Below are positions 1-10,047 of a stretch of 64,000 nucleotides of DNA, one piece after another. A program made the position numbers and the translations under genes. Source of the DNA: Chloroflexota bacterium. Lineage in GTDB: Bacteria; Chloroflexota; UBA11872; UBA12225; JAJDUF01. How positions within the stretch are numbered: position 1 is the first letter of the stretch; every line of letters begins with the position of its first letter. The DNA lies in the NCBI GenBank assembly GCA_022826725.1, contig JAJDUF010000004.1:186001-250000 (forward strand). The letters are read 5' to 3'. Under the pieces are notes generated by a model, which saw nothing but the letters and a program-made list of their open reading frames with translations, was not told where the DNA came from and searched no databases.

Positions 1-1
1 C

Positions 2-67
2 GACGGCCATCGCCTCATCGCCGGCCAGCCGCGCCCCTTCCTCGTCCCCGGCGTGGCGCAACTCTGA
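2..67 (+). CDS. 3' end of a CDS truncated by the window edge (...DGHRLIAGQPRPFLVPGVAQL*)
   Basis: Open frame from base 2 to a TGA at 65-67 with GC-rich codon usage; too short to identify. Confidence 0.45.
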   Translation, partial: DGHRLIAGQPRPFLVPGVAQL

Positions 68-91
68 CGGCGCTGGCGGACGCGGACCACC

Positions 92-565
92 TTACTGCAA
101 GTCCAGGCTCTCCAGCGTCGGACGCGGCTCATCAAAGTCCTGGCCGGCCGCGCGCGCCGCGTCTCGCCGAGCCAGCCACTCGTCTACTGCCTGCCCCAGC
201 CGCTCGCCGGCTTCCTGCCGGCCTTCTTGCCGGGCCTGTTCGAGCCGCTGCACGCGCCAATCTTCCAGCATCCCCGTCAGGCTCATGATTGCTCCTCCGA
301 CTTCCGCCACAAACACCGCGGCTACGGCGGACCCAACGCCCCAGGTGGCAAACTGCGGTACCAGGTCAGGGAACGGCTCCAGCGGCCATAGCCGCCAGAT
401 GCCTAATCCCATCAGGCCAATGAAGAGGATGCTATAGAGGTTCCGCACCCGGTACGGCACACTCCAGATCGGTACCCGTTCCCTGCGGGCCGGCGCACAC
501 CTGGCAGCCCACCAGCCCCACACCCGGTCGCTCGCGCGTAAGCGGGAATCCTGCCCCTCTCCCAC
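92..565 (-). CDS. Hypothetical membrane protein with a charged C-terminal tail
   Basis: 157-aa ORF with two hydrophobic segments; the annotated N-terminus runs into a dispersed repeat, so the true start may lie downstream. Confidence 0.5.
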   Translation of the reverse strand: MGEGQDSRLRASDRVWGWWAARCAPARRERVPIWSVPYRVRNLYSILFIGLMGLGIWRLWPLEPFPDLVPQFATWGVGSAVAAVFVAEVGGAIMSLTGMLEDWRVQRLEQARQEGRQEAGERLGQAVDEWLARRDAARAAGQDFDEPRPTLESLDLQ

Positions 566-603
566 GGCAAGAGGGCCGGGGTGAGGGCAACCTCGCCGCA
601 GCT

Positions 604-1620
604 CTAGCCGAGGTCAGCCAGGTCTACGATGCGGCGCTCGCGGATGGACGTGAACGCGCCGATAGCGAGCGCCGTGGCCAGCAGGCCGTCCTGCGCCGTT
701 GCGCCCGTCCTGATTGGCTGCCCTTCGCCGACGCTGGCCGCGAACTCCCGCATCAGCGCGCGGTAGCCGGTGTAGTCGTCTTGCTCCTCCGGCGAAAGCT
801 GCGCGACCGTCGTTGCCTCTCGGGTTTCTTTGCCGTCGCCCAGCGTCAGCCCGGCGAAATAGCCGTAAATCGTGGCGCTCTTTCCCTCACCGTCGAACAA
901 CTGGTAGAACGACTTCTTGACGTGGTGCGCTGGCCCGAAATCGCCGATCACGGCGGAGGCCGTGCTGCCGTTGGCGTAATAGATCGTGCAGACGGTGCTA
1001 TCAATGAGGGCGGAACCCGGGTGGGTGAACGCCCCGCCGCCGGCAGCGATGGCGACCGGCTCCGAGTCGTGGAAGTAGGAGAGCAGGTCGAAGGTATGCA
1101 CGCCTTGGGAGATGACGTTGGCCCCGCCCCGGTCCGGCGACTGCGCCCACGACGCCTCGCCCCAGCGCGGATCAATCATCTGCCCGGTCGAAACCAGCGA
1201 TTGCGGAAGAAAGACTTTCGCCCGCGTCACCAGCGGCGCAAAGCGAGCCTGAAAGCCGACCATCAGCTGCACGTCGTTGGCTACGACAGCCTCGACAATC
1301 CGCTGCGCCGCCGTCACCGTCAGCGCCAGCGGCTTCTCGATGAGGATGTGCTTGCCAGCGTTCGCCGCCATGACAGCGTAGTCGGGGTGCGAGTCGTGGT
1401 GGGTCGCAATGACGACGGCCTGGATGCTTGGGTCCTCAATGGCCCGGCGGATGTCGGTGCTCACCGTGCCGGTGCCCACCGCCGCTTGGAGCGCGGCGGC
1501 CTTCTCCGGCACCGCATCGGCAAATGTGACCACCTCACCCAGACCGAGCGCCGTCAAGTTGCGAGCGTGGATTGTTCCCATCCCGCCGCACCCCACCACC
1601 GCCACCCTCAGGTCGGTCAT
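604..1620 (-). CDS. Gfo/Idh/MocA family oxidoreductase
   Basis: N-terminal Rossmann motif VAVVGCGGMGTIHARN and EKPLALT motif; start chosen at MTDLRVAV. Confidence 0.9.
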   Translation of the reverse strand: MTDLRVAVVGCGGMGTIHARNLTALGLGEVVTFADAVPEKAAALQAAVGTGTVSTDIRRAIEDPSIQAVVIATHHDSHPDYAVMAANAGKHILIEKPLALTVTAAQRIVEAVVANDVQLMVGFQARFAPLVTRAKVFLPQSLVSTGQMIDPRWGEASWAQSPDRGGANVISQGVHTFDLLSYFHDSEPVAIAAGGGAFTHPGSALIDSTVCTIYYANGSTASAVIGDFGPAHHVKKSFYQLFDGEGKSATIYGYFAGLTLGDGKETREATTVAQLSPEEQDDYTGYRALMREFAASVGEGQPIRTGATAQDGLLATALAIGAFTSIRERRIVDLADLG

Positions 1621-1676
1621 CGCCGTTTGCCTCCTCAAACTCAGTGCGTTCCTAGGATATGTCGTGCCGGCCCTAT

Positions 1677-1741
1677 CTCGTCATTCCAGCTTTCGCCGGA
1701 ATCCACGTCCCCCGTCGGGACGGGGGGACCATAGGGGGGCC
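1677..1741. repeat. Dispersed intergenic palindromic repeat (families C and B)
   Basis: gtcattccagctttcgccggaatccac + gtcccccgtcgggacggggggaccataggggggcc. Confidence 0.7.
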
Positions 1742-1757
1742 ACCACCGACCACTCTC

Positions 1758-2648
1758 CTAGTTCGGCAAAATGCCGTTCTCCCCCAAGACCTGGCGTAGC
1801 TGCGCCATCGCGTCGTCGGAGAGCGGCTCGAACGGCGGATGTACCCATCGCTTGCAGATGCCCAGTAGCTCCAGTACCGCCTTCTCTTCGGCCGAGGTCT
1901 CCGTGTTGCGTCGCGGCGGGAACTGCTTGATGATCCTGATGAGCGCAAAGGCCTTCTCCCGCGCCTCCGCGATCTGCCCCTCCTGCCAAAGCGTGTGGAC
2001 CTCGCTGTGCTGCTTGGGGAAGCTGGAGGCTGTGCTCATCGTGCAGCACTGCACACCCAGCGCCAGGTACGCCAGGTGATTGCCGCCCCCGGCGCCGAGC
2101 ACCTGGAACGATTCGCTATTCAGCATCGCGATGCCGGTCATCTGGGTGAGGTCGTAGCCGCCGATCTTCATGCCCGCGATATTCGGATGCTGCGACAGTT
2201 CCGTGACGGCCTCTACCGTCGGCTCCAGCGCCCGCGCCGGGTTGCTGTAGAGCCATAGCGGCAGCGGCGACCGGTCCGCCATCGCCGACCAGTAGTCCAC
2301 GCTCATGCTCGTGCTCATCTTCCGGTCGGTCGGCAGCAGGTGGTAGCCCTGGATGGGTAGGTGCGCCGTCTCGTCGAAGAACCGGTACACCTCGGACATC
2401 ACCGGGTCGCTGCATCCTACGATCAGGGTGGTGCGCCCCTGCATGTGCTCGGCGATGATCTTGGTGGCCTCGACCCGGTGCGCGTGGGGCATCGTGAAGT
2501 TCTCGCTACCCGAACCGAGCACCCATAGACCGGCGAGCGGATTCTCGAAAAGATAGTCCAGCAGCCGCGCGTAGCCCTCTCGATCCGGGCTGCCGTCCTC
2601 GTGCATCGGGCTTACCAACACCGGCATCACACCATTCAACATAGTCAC
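1758..2648 (-). CDS. Dihydrodipicolinate synthase (DapA)/N-acetylneuraminate lyase family protein
   Basis: MLNGVMPVLVSPMHEDGSPDREGYARLLDYL start and TIM-barrel aldolase-like pattern. Confidence 0.85.
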   Translation of the reverse strand: MTMLNGVMPVLVSPMHEDGSPDREGYARLLDYLFENPLAGLWVLGSGSENFTMPHAHRVEATKIIAEHMQGRTTLIVGCSDPVMSEVYRFFDETAHLPIQGYHLLPTDRKMSTSMSVDYWSAMADRSPLPLWLYSNPARALEPTVEAVTELSQHPNIAGMKIGGYDLTQMTGIAMLNSESFQVLGAGGGNHLAYLALGVQCCTMSTASSFPKQHSEVHTLWQEGQIAEAREKAFALIRIIKQFPPRRNTETSAEEKAVLELLGICKRWVHPPFEPLSDDAMAQLRQVLGENGILPN

Positions 2649-2749
2649 GTCGTACTGCTCCTTTCTGTCTAGGGCCTACTGCGCCTCCACCGCACTCCCC
2701 CTCTCCACATGGTGGAGAGGGGGCCGGGGGCAGGCAGGAAACCACGGGG

Positions 2750-4252
2750 CTAACTCGCGGCTGCAAACGCAAAGCTGTAGAGCTTGGCCTGGCCGTAGAG
2801 GCGGAAGCGCAGCTGAATGCGCTCCACCTCCACGCCGGCGAGCGTGCGATGCTCCCGCCAGCGCACCGGCAGGCGCACGCCGTCGGTGAGCACCCGCTGG
2901 CAGTCGTCTGCGCCATAGCCGGGCAGGGGCTCTCCGGTAGCGGCGTCTACGATCTCGACTGTCACCCAACTCCGGTACGGCTCCGGATCACCGACGTTCA
3001 CGACCAACTCACGTTCGTGGGCGTCGCGCACGGCGATGGGCACCGTCGTAACGGTAGCCGGCACCAGCCGGTCAATCGAGCGCACGTCCACAAAGCCGTC
3101 CAACCGCAGCGTCGCCAGGCCGGCGCGCGACGGGTAGACGATCCCGCTGCTAGGCACGCCCAGGTCCTCGGTGAACTTGCGCGGTGTGTTCTGAGCCGGC
3201 CAGCCCTTCCACTCGCTACCGTTGCCGGAGTAGAAAATCCAAATCTTGTCATCGTGGACGATAGTTTGGCTGCTGGATGCAATCCAGCCGGCGTCCCACT
3301 CGTTGGCCTCGCCCCGCGCCACTATCGGCCGGTGCGGCTGCAACCGCCGAAACTGCTCGCCATTGCGGCTGACGGCCAGCCGCAGCTCGCCGGTGAGCGC
3401 GTGAAACCAGTCGTCGTAGCGCCCGAACTCGTAGAGCATCAGATAGTGCCCCTCGTAAGGCAGCACCGAGCAGAAGTGCAGCTCGTCCTCCGGGCCGGTG
3501 TCGGTGTCCAGCACCGGATTCAGCGCGCTCGGCGTCAGGTCTTCGAGCGTCGGCCCGCAGGCCAGCCCAATCTTGCGGACGTGCTCCCGGCCGTCGTGCG
3601 TCGGCTGAATCAGCTGGCCATACCACTTGTAGCGGCGGTTGGGGTCGGGGTCCTGGTCGTCACGGAGCGGCTGGCATGGGTCAATGCCGTGGCCACCGTA
3701 CAACCCGTGGTCGGGGTCCACGTCAACAGGATCGCTCCACCATTTCGCATCCGGCGAGTACATCACCTTGTACCGCATCGGTGGAGCGCCCTTGGTCGCC
3801 GCCTTGAAGCGCTTGGCCGGGTCCGTCTCGGCCAAGTCCAGCATCGGCCGCATCTTGGTGGAGTGGCTGTCTTTCTTGCCGCGTGTGTTGCCCAGGACGA
3901 TATTGTTGTCCGTGCTCCCCAGCCATTCGTAGCGGCCGACGCGCGGCTTGACCCAGTTGATGCCGTCGGCACTCTCGGCGTACCCCTCCTGCCAGTTGCG
4001 CTGGCGGATGTGGCCGATCCCGGAGTAGATCATCTTGAACAGCCCGTCCGCCGGGTCGTACATCACGCCGCCGGGCCACGGCCGCGCCTGCATGGAGTCC
4101 CACTCGTCGAGCTGTCCCAGTGCCAGGATCGGATTGTGCGGACACTTGGTCGCCGTGTTGACAACCTGTTCGGCGCCATCCAGCGCCGCAACCTCTTGAA
4201 GGTCTACGAAAAGCACCCGCCGCGAACTGGCTGTGTCTAGCGCAATCGTCAT
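2750..4252 (-). CDS. Beta-propeller/glycoside-hydrolase-like hypothetical protein; distant paralog of the genes at 60457 and 62315
   Basis: Shares VMYDPADGLFKMIYS..ESADGINWVKP..G..NNIV layout and C-terminal ADDCQRVLTDGVRLPVRW block with the two right-end paralogs. Confidence 0.75.
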   Translation of the reverse strand: MTIALDTASSRRVLFVDLQEVAALDGAEQVVNTATKCPHNPILALGQLDEWDSMQARPWPGGVMYDPADGLFKMIYSGIGHIRQRNWQEGYAESADGINWVKPRVGRYEWLGSTDNNIVLGNTRGKKDSHSTKMRPMLDLAETDPAKRFKAATKGAPPMRYKVMYSPDAKWWSDPVDVDPDHGLYGGHGIDPCQPLRDDQDPDPNRRYKWYGQLIQPTHDGREHVRKIGLACGPTLEDLTPSALNPVLDTDTGPEDELHFCSVLPYEGHYLMLYEFGRYDDWFHALTGELRLAVSRNGEQFRRLQPHRPIVARGEANEWDAGWIASSSQTIVHDDKIWIFYSGNGSEWKGWPAQNTPRKFTEDLGVPSSGIVYPSRAGLATLRLDGFVDVRSIDRLVPATVTTVPIAVRDAHERELVVNVGDPEPYRSWVTVEIVDAATGEPLPGYGADDCQRVLTDGVRLPVRWREHRTLAGVEVERIQLRFRLYGQAKLYSFAFAAAS

Positions 4253-4299
4253 CTACTTTCCTCTTCCTACGTGATGGTGTGTAGCCGAGGCGTCGTGAC

Positions 4300-4340
4300 G
4301 CCTCGCCCCCCCGCCGCAGCGGGGGGGCCATAGGGGGCCA
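4300..4340. repeat. Dispersed intergenic palindromic repeat (family B)
   Basis: gcccccccgccgcagcgggggggccatagggggcc. Confidence 0.7.
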
Positions 4341-4473
4341 GTGCTGATCGCCACGCAAAACCGTATGATGATACGCTTAACCCGCTCGCGCAAGCCACAA
4401 CTGCCGACAGAGACTGGACCCAAACGCAGCACGCCGCGCCAGCGCAGCAGTCCGACGCCCAACAGGAGGAGCT

Positions 4474-5448
4474 ATGGTTCGGATGGCCCTGATCGGTTGC
4501 GGTGCGAACGCCGCGCCCTACCTGGCGGCCGCGCAGCAACTCCCGGAGACAGCGATTACGGCCGTCGCCGACGCGGACCCCGCCCAGGTTGAACGCGCCG
4601 CCCGTACCGCCGGCGCCGCAACCCGCGCCGGCACCCTCGACGAACTGCTTGACGGCGCCGCCGAGGCGTTCGACGCGGTCATTATCACCACACCGGCCGC
4701 GACCCACGCCGCTCTCGTGAATCGCGCGGCGCAGGCTGGCAAGCACGCCCTGGTCGAGTCACCACTTGCCCCTACGGCCGCCGAGGCGCAGCAGATTGCC
4801 GCCGGCCGCGCGGCCGGGGTCCGGCTGATGCTGGCACACCCGGCCCGCTTTCAGGCCGATCACCGCGCCGTCAAGGAAAGCCTCGACGACGGCGAGCTAG
4901 GCCGGCCGGGGCTGCTCCGCATCCACCAGTGGTTCTCCGCTACCGACGGCAGCGAGCGGTCGGCCCACGCCGGCCTCGCGGCGCTCGACCTGGCGCTGTG
5001 GATGTTCGATGGCCTGCCGACTCACGTCTACGCCGTCGCACGACCCACTCGAACGACCGACCTCGCCGCTGCGGAGTACGCGCAAGTCCACCTCGGCTTT
5101 GCCGACGGCGGTATGGCGCTCATTGACCTGGCCCACACGCTGCCGACCGGCGATGGCTACGACTCGCTGACGCTGATCGGCTCGCTTGGCGCCGCCTACG
5201 CCGACACGCACCACAACATGCAGCTGCTGTACGGCGGCGGCCACGCCCAAGCGGTGCGGACGGAGCCGGACGAGTCGGTCATCGCGCTGGTGCTGGCGGA
5301 GTTCGCCGCGGCCATCGCAGAGGAGCGCGAGCCGGCAGTAGGCGGCGCAGACGGACACGCTGCGCTGCTGGTCGCCGCCGCCGTGGAATCGTCGTTGGCC
5401 GCGGCGACGGCCATGACGCTGACAGAGGGGTGCTATGAGCGCGCCTGA
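4474..5448 (+). CDS. Gfo/Idh/MocA family oxidoreductase
   Basis: VRMALIGCGANAAPYLAAAQ and ESPLAPTAAEAQQIA motifs; GGAGGAG RBS just upstream. Confidence 0.85.
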   Translation: MVRMALIGCGANAAPYLAAAQQLPETAITAVADADPAQVERAARTAGAATRAGTLDELLDGAAEAFDAVIITTPAATHAALVNRAAQAGKHALVESPLAPTAAEAQQIAAGRAAGVRLMLAHPARFQADHRAVKESLDDGELGRPGLLRIHQWFSATDGSERSAHAGLAALDLALWMFDGLPTHVYAVARPTRTTDLAAAEYAQVHLGFADGGMALIDLAHTLPTGDGYDSLTLIGSLGAAYADTHHNMQLLYGGGHAQAVRTEPDESVIALVLAEFAAAIAEEREPAVGGADGHAALLVAAAVESSLAAATAMTLTEGCYERA

Positions 5449-6511
5449 GCCGCTGCGCGTCCTCGTCATGGGGGCAGTGAAGCACGACTATATCCTGCAC
5501 GGCATGGCAGCGCATCCTCGCTATGAGTTGCTTGCCGTCACCGACGATGAAGCCGCGCCCGATTGGGCACACGCACGCAATGCGGCCACCGCCGCTGCCC
5601 TCGGCCTCTCGTATCTCCCTGGCGTATCGGCCGCGCTGGACCGCTTCCAACCGCAGGTCGCGTGCGTCACCCCGGAAGTGCCTCGCCACGCCGCCCTCAC
5701 CGTGCAGGCGGCCGAGGCTGGCCTGCACATCGTCCAGGACAAGCCGCTGGCGCTCGCGCTCGCCGACTGCGACCGGATTGTCGCAGCGGTCGAGCGCGCT
5801 GGCGTGGGGTTCCTGATGTGGAGCCGGAATACCTTTCCCGCCATCCGCCAGGCGAAGGCCATGCTCGCCACCGGCAACATCGGTCAGCCGTCTGCCATTC
5901 ACGTGGACTTCTATTTCGCCAAGGACGCCGGCGCCCTGCTCGGCTCCGGCGAGCCGGAGGAGATCGAGGTCAGTTGGGACGGCCTCGGAGAATTGACTCT
6001 CGAAGGCATTTACCCACTGGCCTACCTCCACGAGTTGCTCGGCGTCCCCGTCCGGCGCGTCTTTGCCCGCACCACCGCGCACTTCTTCCAGCGACACGCG
6101 GACCGCGGCGTGGAGGACTTAGGCTCGGTGACGCTGGAGATGGACAACGGGATGGTCGGCTCGCTGTGCATCGGACGCATCGGTGAGCCGAGCCATCCCA
6201 ATATTGGCGAGCTGCGGCTGCACATTCTGGGCACGAAAGGCGCGTTCGTCGTCGCCGAGCCGCGGCCGGAGGTATCGGTATACGCGCGCGGCCTCAAGCC
6301 GGGCGACTATCGCCAGCGGCGCGTGGGCTTGGACTACGAGCGGCGGCTCCTCGACAACTTTGCCGCGGCCGTTGACACCGGCGCGGACACAATGCTCACG
6401 GCCCGCGACAGCCGGGCCATCGCCGCCACCGTTCTCGCCGCCATCGAGTCCGGGCAGACCGGCCGCCCCGTCGAAGTACCGTCGTTAGGGGCATCTTGGG
6501 GGCGTGATTAA
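5435..6511 (+). CDS. Gfo/Idh/MocA family oxidoreductase
   Basis: LHIVQDKPLALALADCDRIV and family layout; overlaps the preceding gene by 14 bp. Confidence 0.85.
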   Translation: MSAPEPLRVLVMGAVKHDYILHGMAAHPRYELLAVTDDEAAPDWAHARNAATAAALGLSYLPGVSAALDRFQPQVACVTPEVPRHAALTVQAAEAGLHIVQDKPLALALADCDRIVAAVERAGVGFLMWSRNTFPAIRQAKAMLATGNIGQPSAIHVDFYFAKDAGALLGSGEPEEIEVSWDGLGELTLEGIYPLAYLHELLGVPVRRVFARTTAHFFQRHADRGVEDLGSVTLEMDNGMVGSLCIGRIGEPSHPNIGELRLHILGTKGAFVVAEPRPEVSVYARGLKPGDYRQRRVGLDYERRLLDNFAAAVDTGADTMLTARDSRAIAATVLAAIESGQTGRPVEVPSLGASWGRD

Positions 6512-6553
6512 TCGCGCCCAGGACCGCACGACAAGCATTTTGAGGAGGGCCAC

Positions 6554-8899
6554 ATGCCAGCACGGACCGTATTCCGCTGCACGGACGGCTACGCTTGCGA
6601 CCTCGCGGCGACGCCGGACGGCTGGGTCCTGGCAGCGGTAGGGCTGCCCGCCGTAGACGATCGGTTCGTCCGCAACATGGACCGCAGCCGGGAATGGGAG
6701 CACATTCGCGCTAGGTTGCACCCGGGCCGCAGCTATGCCGAGTGGGGTGCGGCCGTAGCGGGTACCGCGGCCACGTTGCAGCTGATTGTGCAGCGCGACG
6801 GCCGGACCACGACCGTAGCCACCGAGACGGCCGAGCAGTTCTCCGGTGCCGCAGTGGTCGGCGGCACCGCCCCGGTCTACCTCTGGACCGCCTATGACGG
6901 CGAGCAGTGGAGCGTCACCCTCCGACGGGGCGGCGAGCAACGAGTGCTCTATCGCGGCGCGGCCGTCACCCTCGGCCCGGCCCTCGTGCGCGACGAGTCC
7001 GGTGCCATCTGGTACGCCTGGACCAGCCGTGCCGGGACGACCGACACCGTCCACCTCACGAGCGAAGGATCATCCGACACCATCACCTTACCGGGGCGTT
7101 TGCCGAGCCTCACGCCGGTAGACGGCGGCGTCGCAATCTGTTTCGAGCGTCCCGACGGTGACGCCATCCACGTTTACGGCGCAATCTGCACCGACGGCGC
7201 GCTCTGCGATTCGGTCCGGCTATCGTCACGGCAGCCACTCAACTTCCAGCCGCGCTGCACGACCGCTGCGGACGGCCGCGTGGTGGTGGCCTGGGAAACC
7301 TCGCCGGCCTGGGGCTTCGACACGCGGGTCGAGCAGTTTCGCGAGATCGAGCTAAAGCAACTCGACCCGGCGAGTGGACAGGTTAGCGCCGGGCCGGGGG
7401 CGGATGACGGCATCCTCCCCATCCCTCCCCACGCCTACGACCGGCGCAAGGGACGTGCTGTTGGACGCGGCATGTTTCTCAATATGAACCCGTCGAACAT
7501 CTACCTCCTTCGCTCCGGCGACGACCTGCTCTGCACCTTCCGCATGTTCGCTCCGCTGCAGGAGGTACATTCGGGGGCAAAAGCACTGGGCACAAGAGAC
7601 GCTTGGGACTTGTGCGTCATGCGCTGCCACGACGATGTGTGGTCCGATCCGCAGCGCGTCACCGACGCTGCCGGCTTCTCCCACCATCCCTACGGCGCGG
7701 CTGTGTCGGGCGGCCACTTATTGGCCGCCGTCCATTGCCTCGAGCACACCAAGTTCCCGCCGCGCGACCATCGCATCGAGGTGCTCCAAGCCGCCGGCGC
7801 GTTGCCACCAATGCATGATCGACACCCGACCTTCGCTCCCGTGCCGATCCAGCCCACCACGCCGATCACCCATACGCCCGCCTTGCCGGGTGCGCCCGAC
7901 GGCCTCCGCCTCGTGTTTGGCGACCTCCACAACCACACCAACTACTCGTCCTGCTACCCGGCGCTTGATGGCATCCCCGACGACAACTTCCGCTGGCAGA
8001 AAGACATCCTCGGCCACGAAGTGCTCTGTATCACCGACCACATGCGCCTGTCGGACGCCGACTACCGGCAGCGCCTCGACGCGCTGGAGCGCGAGCACAC
8101 CGCCGAGCGCGTGCCGCTCTACAGCCTGGAGTGGGCACGGCCGCCGTGGCATCACTCCAACTTCTTCACCTACGACAAGCAGGTGATGAAGCGGCTCCGG
8201 CAGATCGTCCTCGCCTCCCTGGACTACAGCGAGATTTGCGAGACCGTCGCGACCGAGCTACCGCCCAATACGGTCGCAGCCATCCGCCACTGGCACGGCG
8301 ATAGGCACACCTTCTGCTACGACCAGCGCGTGGAGTGGGGCATGGAGGTGCTGCACGGCCGCGGCGATGAAATGGCTACGGAGCCGGATATGGCCGGTCA
8401 CACCTCAACCTTTCCCTTCCCGGCCAACTTCATCGAGACGGAGGGCGCCAAGCTCGCCCTCATCGGCGGCTCGGACCACCACATGTCGCTGCTGGGGTCC
8501 TGCGTCACCGGCTTCTGGGTCTCCGAGCTGACCGGCGAGGCCGTGTTCGATGCCCTACGGAACCGGCGGACCGTTGCCTGCGCCAACGGCAAGATCGCGC
8601 TATGGCTGCACAGCGACGGCGTAGCGATGGGCCAGGAAGGCACGGTGCAAGCTCCCTGCACGCTCACCGTCTCCGCGGCCGCGCCGCTGCCCATCGAGCG
8701 CCTGTCGCTCTGGCGCGACGGGCAGTGGGTCCAAGAGGTGCGCGGCTTGGAGCAGCAGGTTCGGCATACCTTTACCGACGCAGACGCGGGACCCGGCGAC
8801 CACTACTACATCGTGCGCGCCCAAACGGAGCAACCGGCAAGCTATCCCAAAGGCCCGATCATCGGCTACACGGCCCCCATCTGGCTCTCGGTGCATTAG
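6554..8899 (+). CDS. Large protein with sialidase-like N-terminal half and C-terminal PHP/DUF3604-like domain
   Basis: LVFGDLHNHTNYSSCYP...HEVLCITDHMRLSD metal-binding motifs; RBS GAGGAGGGCC upstream. Confidence 0.75.
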   Translation: MPARTVFRCTDGYACDLAATPDGWVLAAVGLPAVDDRFVRNMDRSREWEHIRARLHPGRSYAEWGAAVAGTAATLQLIVQRDGRTTTVATETAEQFSGAAVVGGTAPVYLWTAYDGEQWSVTLRRGGEQRVLYRGAAVTLGPALVRDESGAIWYAWTSRAGTTDTVHLTSEGSSDTITLPGRLPSLTPVDGGVAICFERPDGDAIHVYGAICTDGALCDSVRLSSRQPLNFQPRCTTAADGRVVVAWETSPAWGFDTRVEQFREIELKQLDPASGQVSAGPGADDGILPIPPHAYDRRKGRAVGRGMFLNMNPSNIYLLRSGDDLLCTFRMFAPLQEVHSGAKALGTRDAWDLCVMRCHDDVWSDPQRVTDAAGFSHHPYGAAVSGGHLLAAVHCLEHTKFPPRDHRIEVLQAAGALPPMHDRHPTFAPVPIQPTTPITHTPALPGAPDGLRLVFGDLHNHTNYSSCYPALDGIPDDNFRWQKDILGHEVLCITDHMRLSDADYRQRLDALEREHTAERVPLYSLEWARPPWHHSNFFTYDKQVMKRLRQIVLASLDYSEICETVATELPPNTVAAIRHWHGDRHTFCYDQRVEWGMEVLHGRGDEMATEPDMAGHTSTFPFPANFIETEGAKLALIGGSDHHMSLLGSCVTGFWVSELTGEAVFDALRNRRTVACANGKIALWLHSDGVAMGQEGTVQAPCTLTVSAAAPLPIERLSLWRDGQWVQEVRGLEQQVRHTFTDADAGPGDHYYIVRAQTEQPASYPKGPIIGYTAPIWLSVH

Positions 8900-8902
8900 G
8901 AG

Positions 8903-10045
8903 ATGGCCGGACAACGCCAATCGAGACGCGCAGAATGCGCGAGGGGTCGCGGCCCCGGGCGGCTGCGGACGTTCCTCTCATTCCTGCCGGCTGCAACAGC
9001 CATCATCTTTGCAGCCGTCCTCTTGGCCGCCTGCGCCGACGATGCCGCCCCGACCAGTCAACCCGCGCCGGCGCCGGCCACCACTCCCGCCACGACGCCC
9101 GCAGCAACAGAGGTGGTGGCTGACGCGCCCGACTCGGTGACAGCGGCACAGGCCTTCCTCGGTACACTCACCGCCGAGCAGCGCGCCGTGGCCCTGCTGG
9201 CGCTCGATGATCCGGCGCGGCCCAATTGGTCGAACCTGCCGGCCGGTGCCTTGCGGCGCAACGGTGTACGGATTGGCGACTTGAACGACGCCCAAGCCGC
9301 GGCCATGCATCAATTCCTGTCAATGGCCCTGAGCGCCGACGGCTACGCCACCATCGTCGGCATAGTCGGCGCGGAAGGCGCGCTGGCCCAGACGCCGGGC
9401 GCGGCCCGCCGTCAGTGGAGCGCCGACAACTATTGGCTCGCCTTCTTCGGAGAGCCGTCGGCGGGCAGCAAATGGGGCTGGCAGTTCGGCGGTCATCACC
9501 TCGCCGTGAACGTCACGGTCGTGGCCGGCCGCAGCTATCTCTCCCCCACGTTTCTCGGTATCGAACCGGCCTCCTTCACGTCCGGCGGCGCCACCGTCGC
9601 ACCCCTCGACGCCCACCTCCAAGCCGGCCTCGCCCTCATCAATGCCCTCGATGACCAGGCCCGCACAGCGGCAACGATCAGCAATCGCCCGCGTGAATTG
9701 CGGGCCGGCGCCGGCAAAGACGGCACGATCCCACCCCTCGAAGGCGCCAAAGTAGCCGATTGGAGCGCGGCGCAGCAGCAATTACTGCTCGACACGATCA
9801 TGCTTTGGGTCAGCCTGCTCGACGCACCGAGCAGCGAGGCCCGCATGACCGAAATCCGCGCCGACCTCGCCAGCACGTATTTCGCCTGGCATGGTCCCGT
9901 TGATGGCCGCGGCTCGATTTATTATCGTATCCAGGGACCTGACCTGATTCTCGAGTTCGGCATCCAGGGCAACCTGGGCAGCGACGCCGGCCACTATCAT
10001 TCCATCTACCGCAATCCCACCAACGAATACGGGACAGGGGTGTAG
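8903..10045 (+). CDS. DUF3500 domain-containing putative lipoprotein
   Basis: Signal peptide with LLAAC lipobox; YWLAFFGEPS..KWGWQFGGHHLAVNVTV..GRSYLSPTFLGIEPA typical of DUF3500. Confidence 0.8.
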   Translation: MAGQRQSRRAECARGRGPGRLRTFLSFLPAATAIIFAAVLLAACADDAAPTSQPAPAPATTPATTPAATEVVADAPDSVTAAQAFLGTLTAEQRAVALLALDDPARPNWSNLPAGALRRNGVRIGDLNDAQAAAMHQFLSMALSADGYATIVGIVGAEGALAQTPGAARRQWSADNYWLAFFGEPSAGSKWGWQFGGHHLAVNVTVVAGRSYLSPTFLGIEPASFTSGGATVAPLDAHLQAGLALINALDDQARTAATISNRPRELRAGAGKDGTIPPLEGAKVADWSAAQQQLLLDTIMLWVSLLDAPSSEARMTEIRADLASTYFAWHGPVDGRGSIYYRIQGPDLILEFGIQGNLGSDAGHYHSIYRNPTNEYGTGV

Positions 10046-10047
10046 GT

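Noticed and set aside
781-1734. Plus-strand 317-aa ORF opposite the first Gfo/Idh/MocA gene
   Set aside because: Antisense shadow ORF with no recognisable motif; the minus strand has clear family motifs.
2849-4240. Long plus-strand ORF (463 aa) antisense to the beta-propeller-like gene
   Set aside because: Shadow ORF typical of GC-rich DNA; the minus-strand frame has paralogs in this window, while this one has low-complexity Arg/Val/Leu-rich translation.
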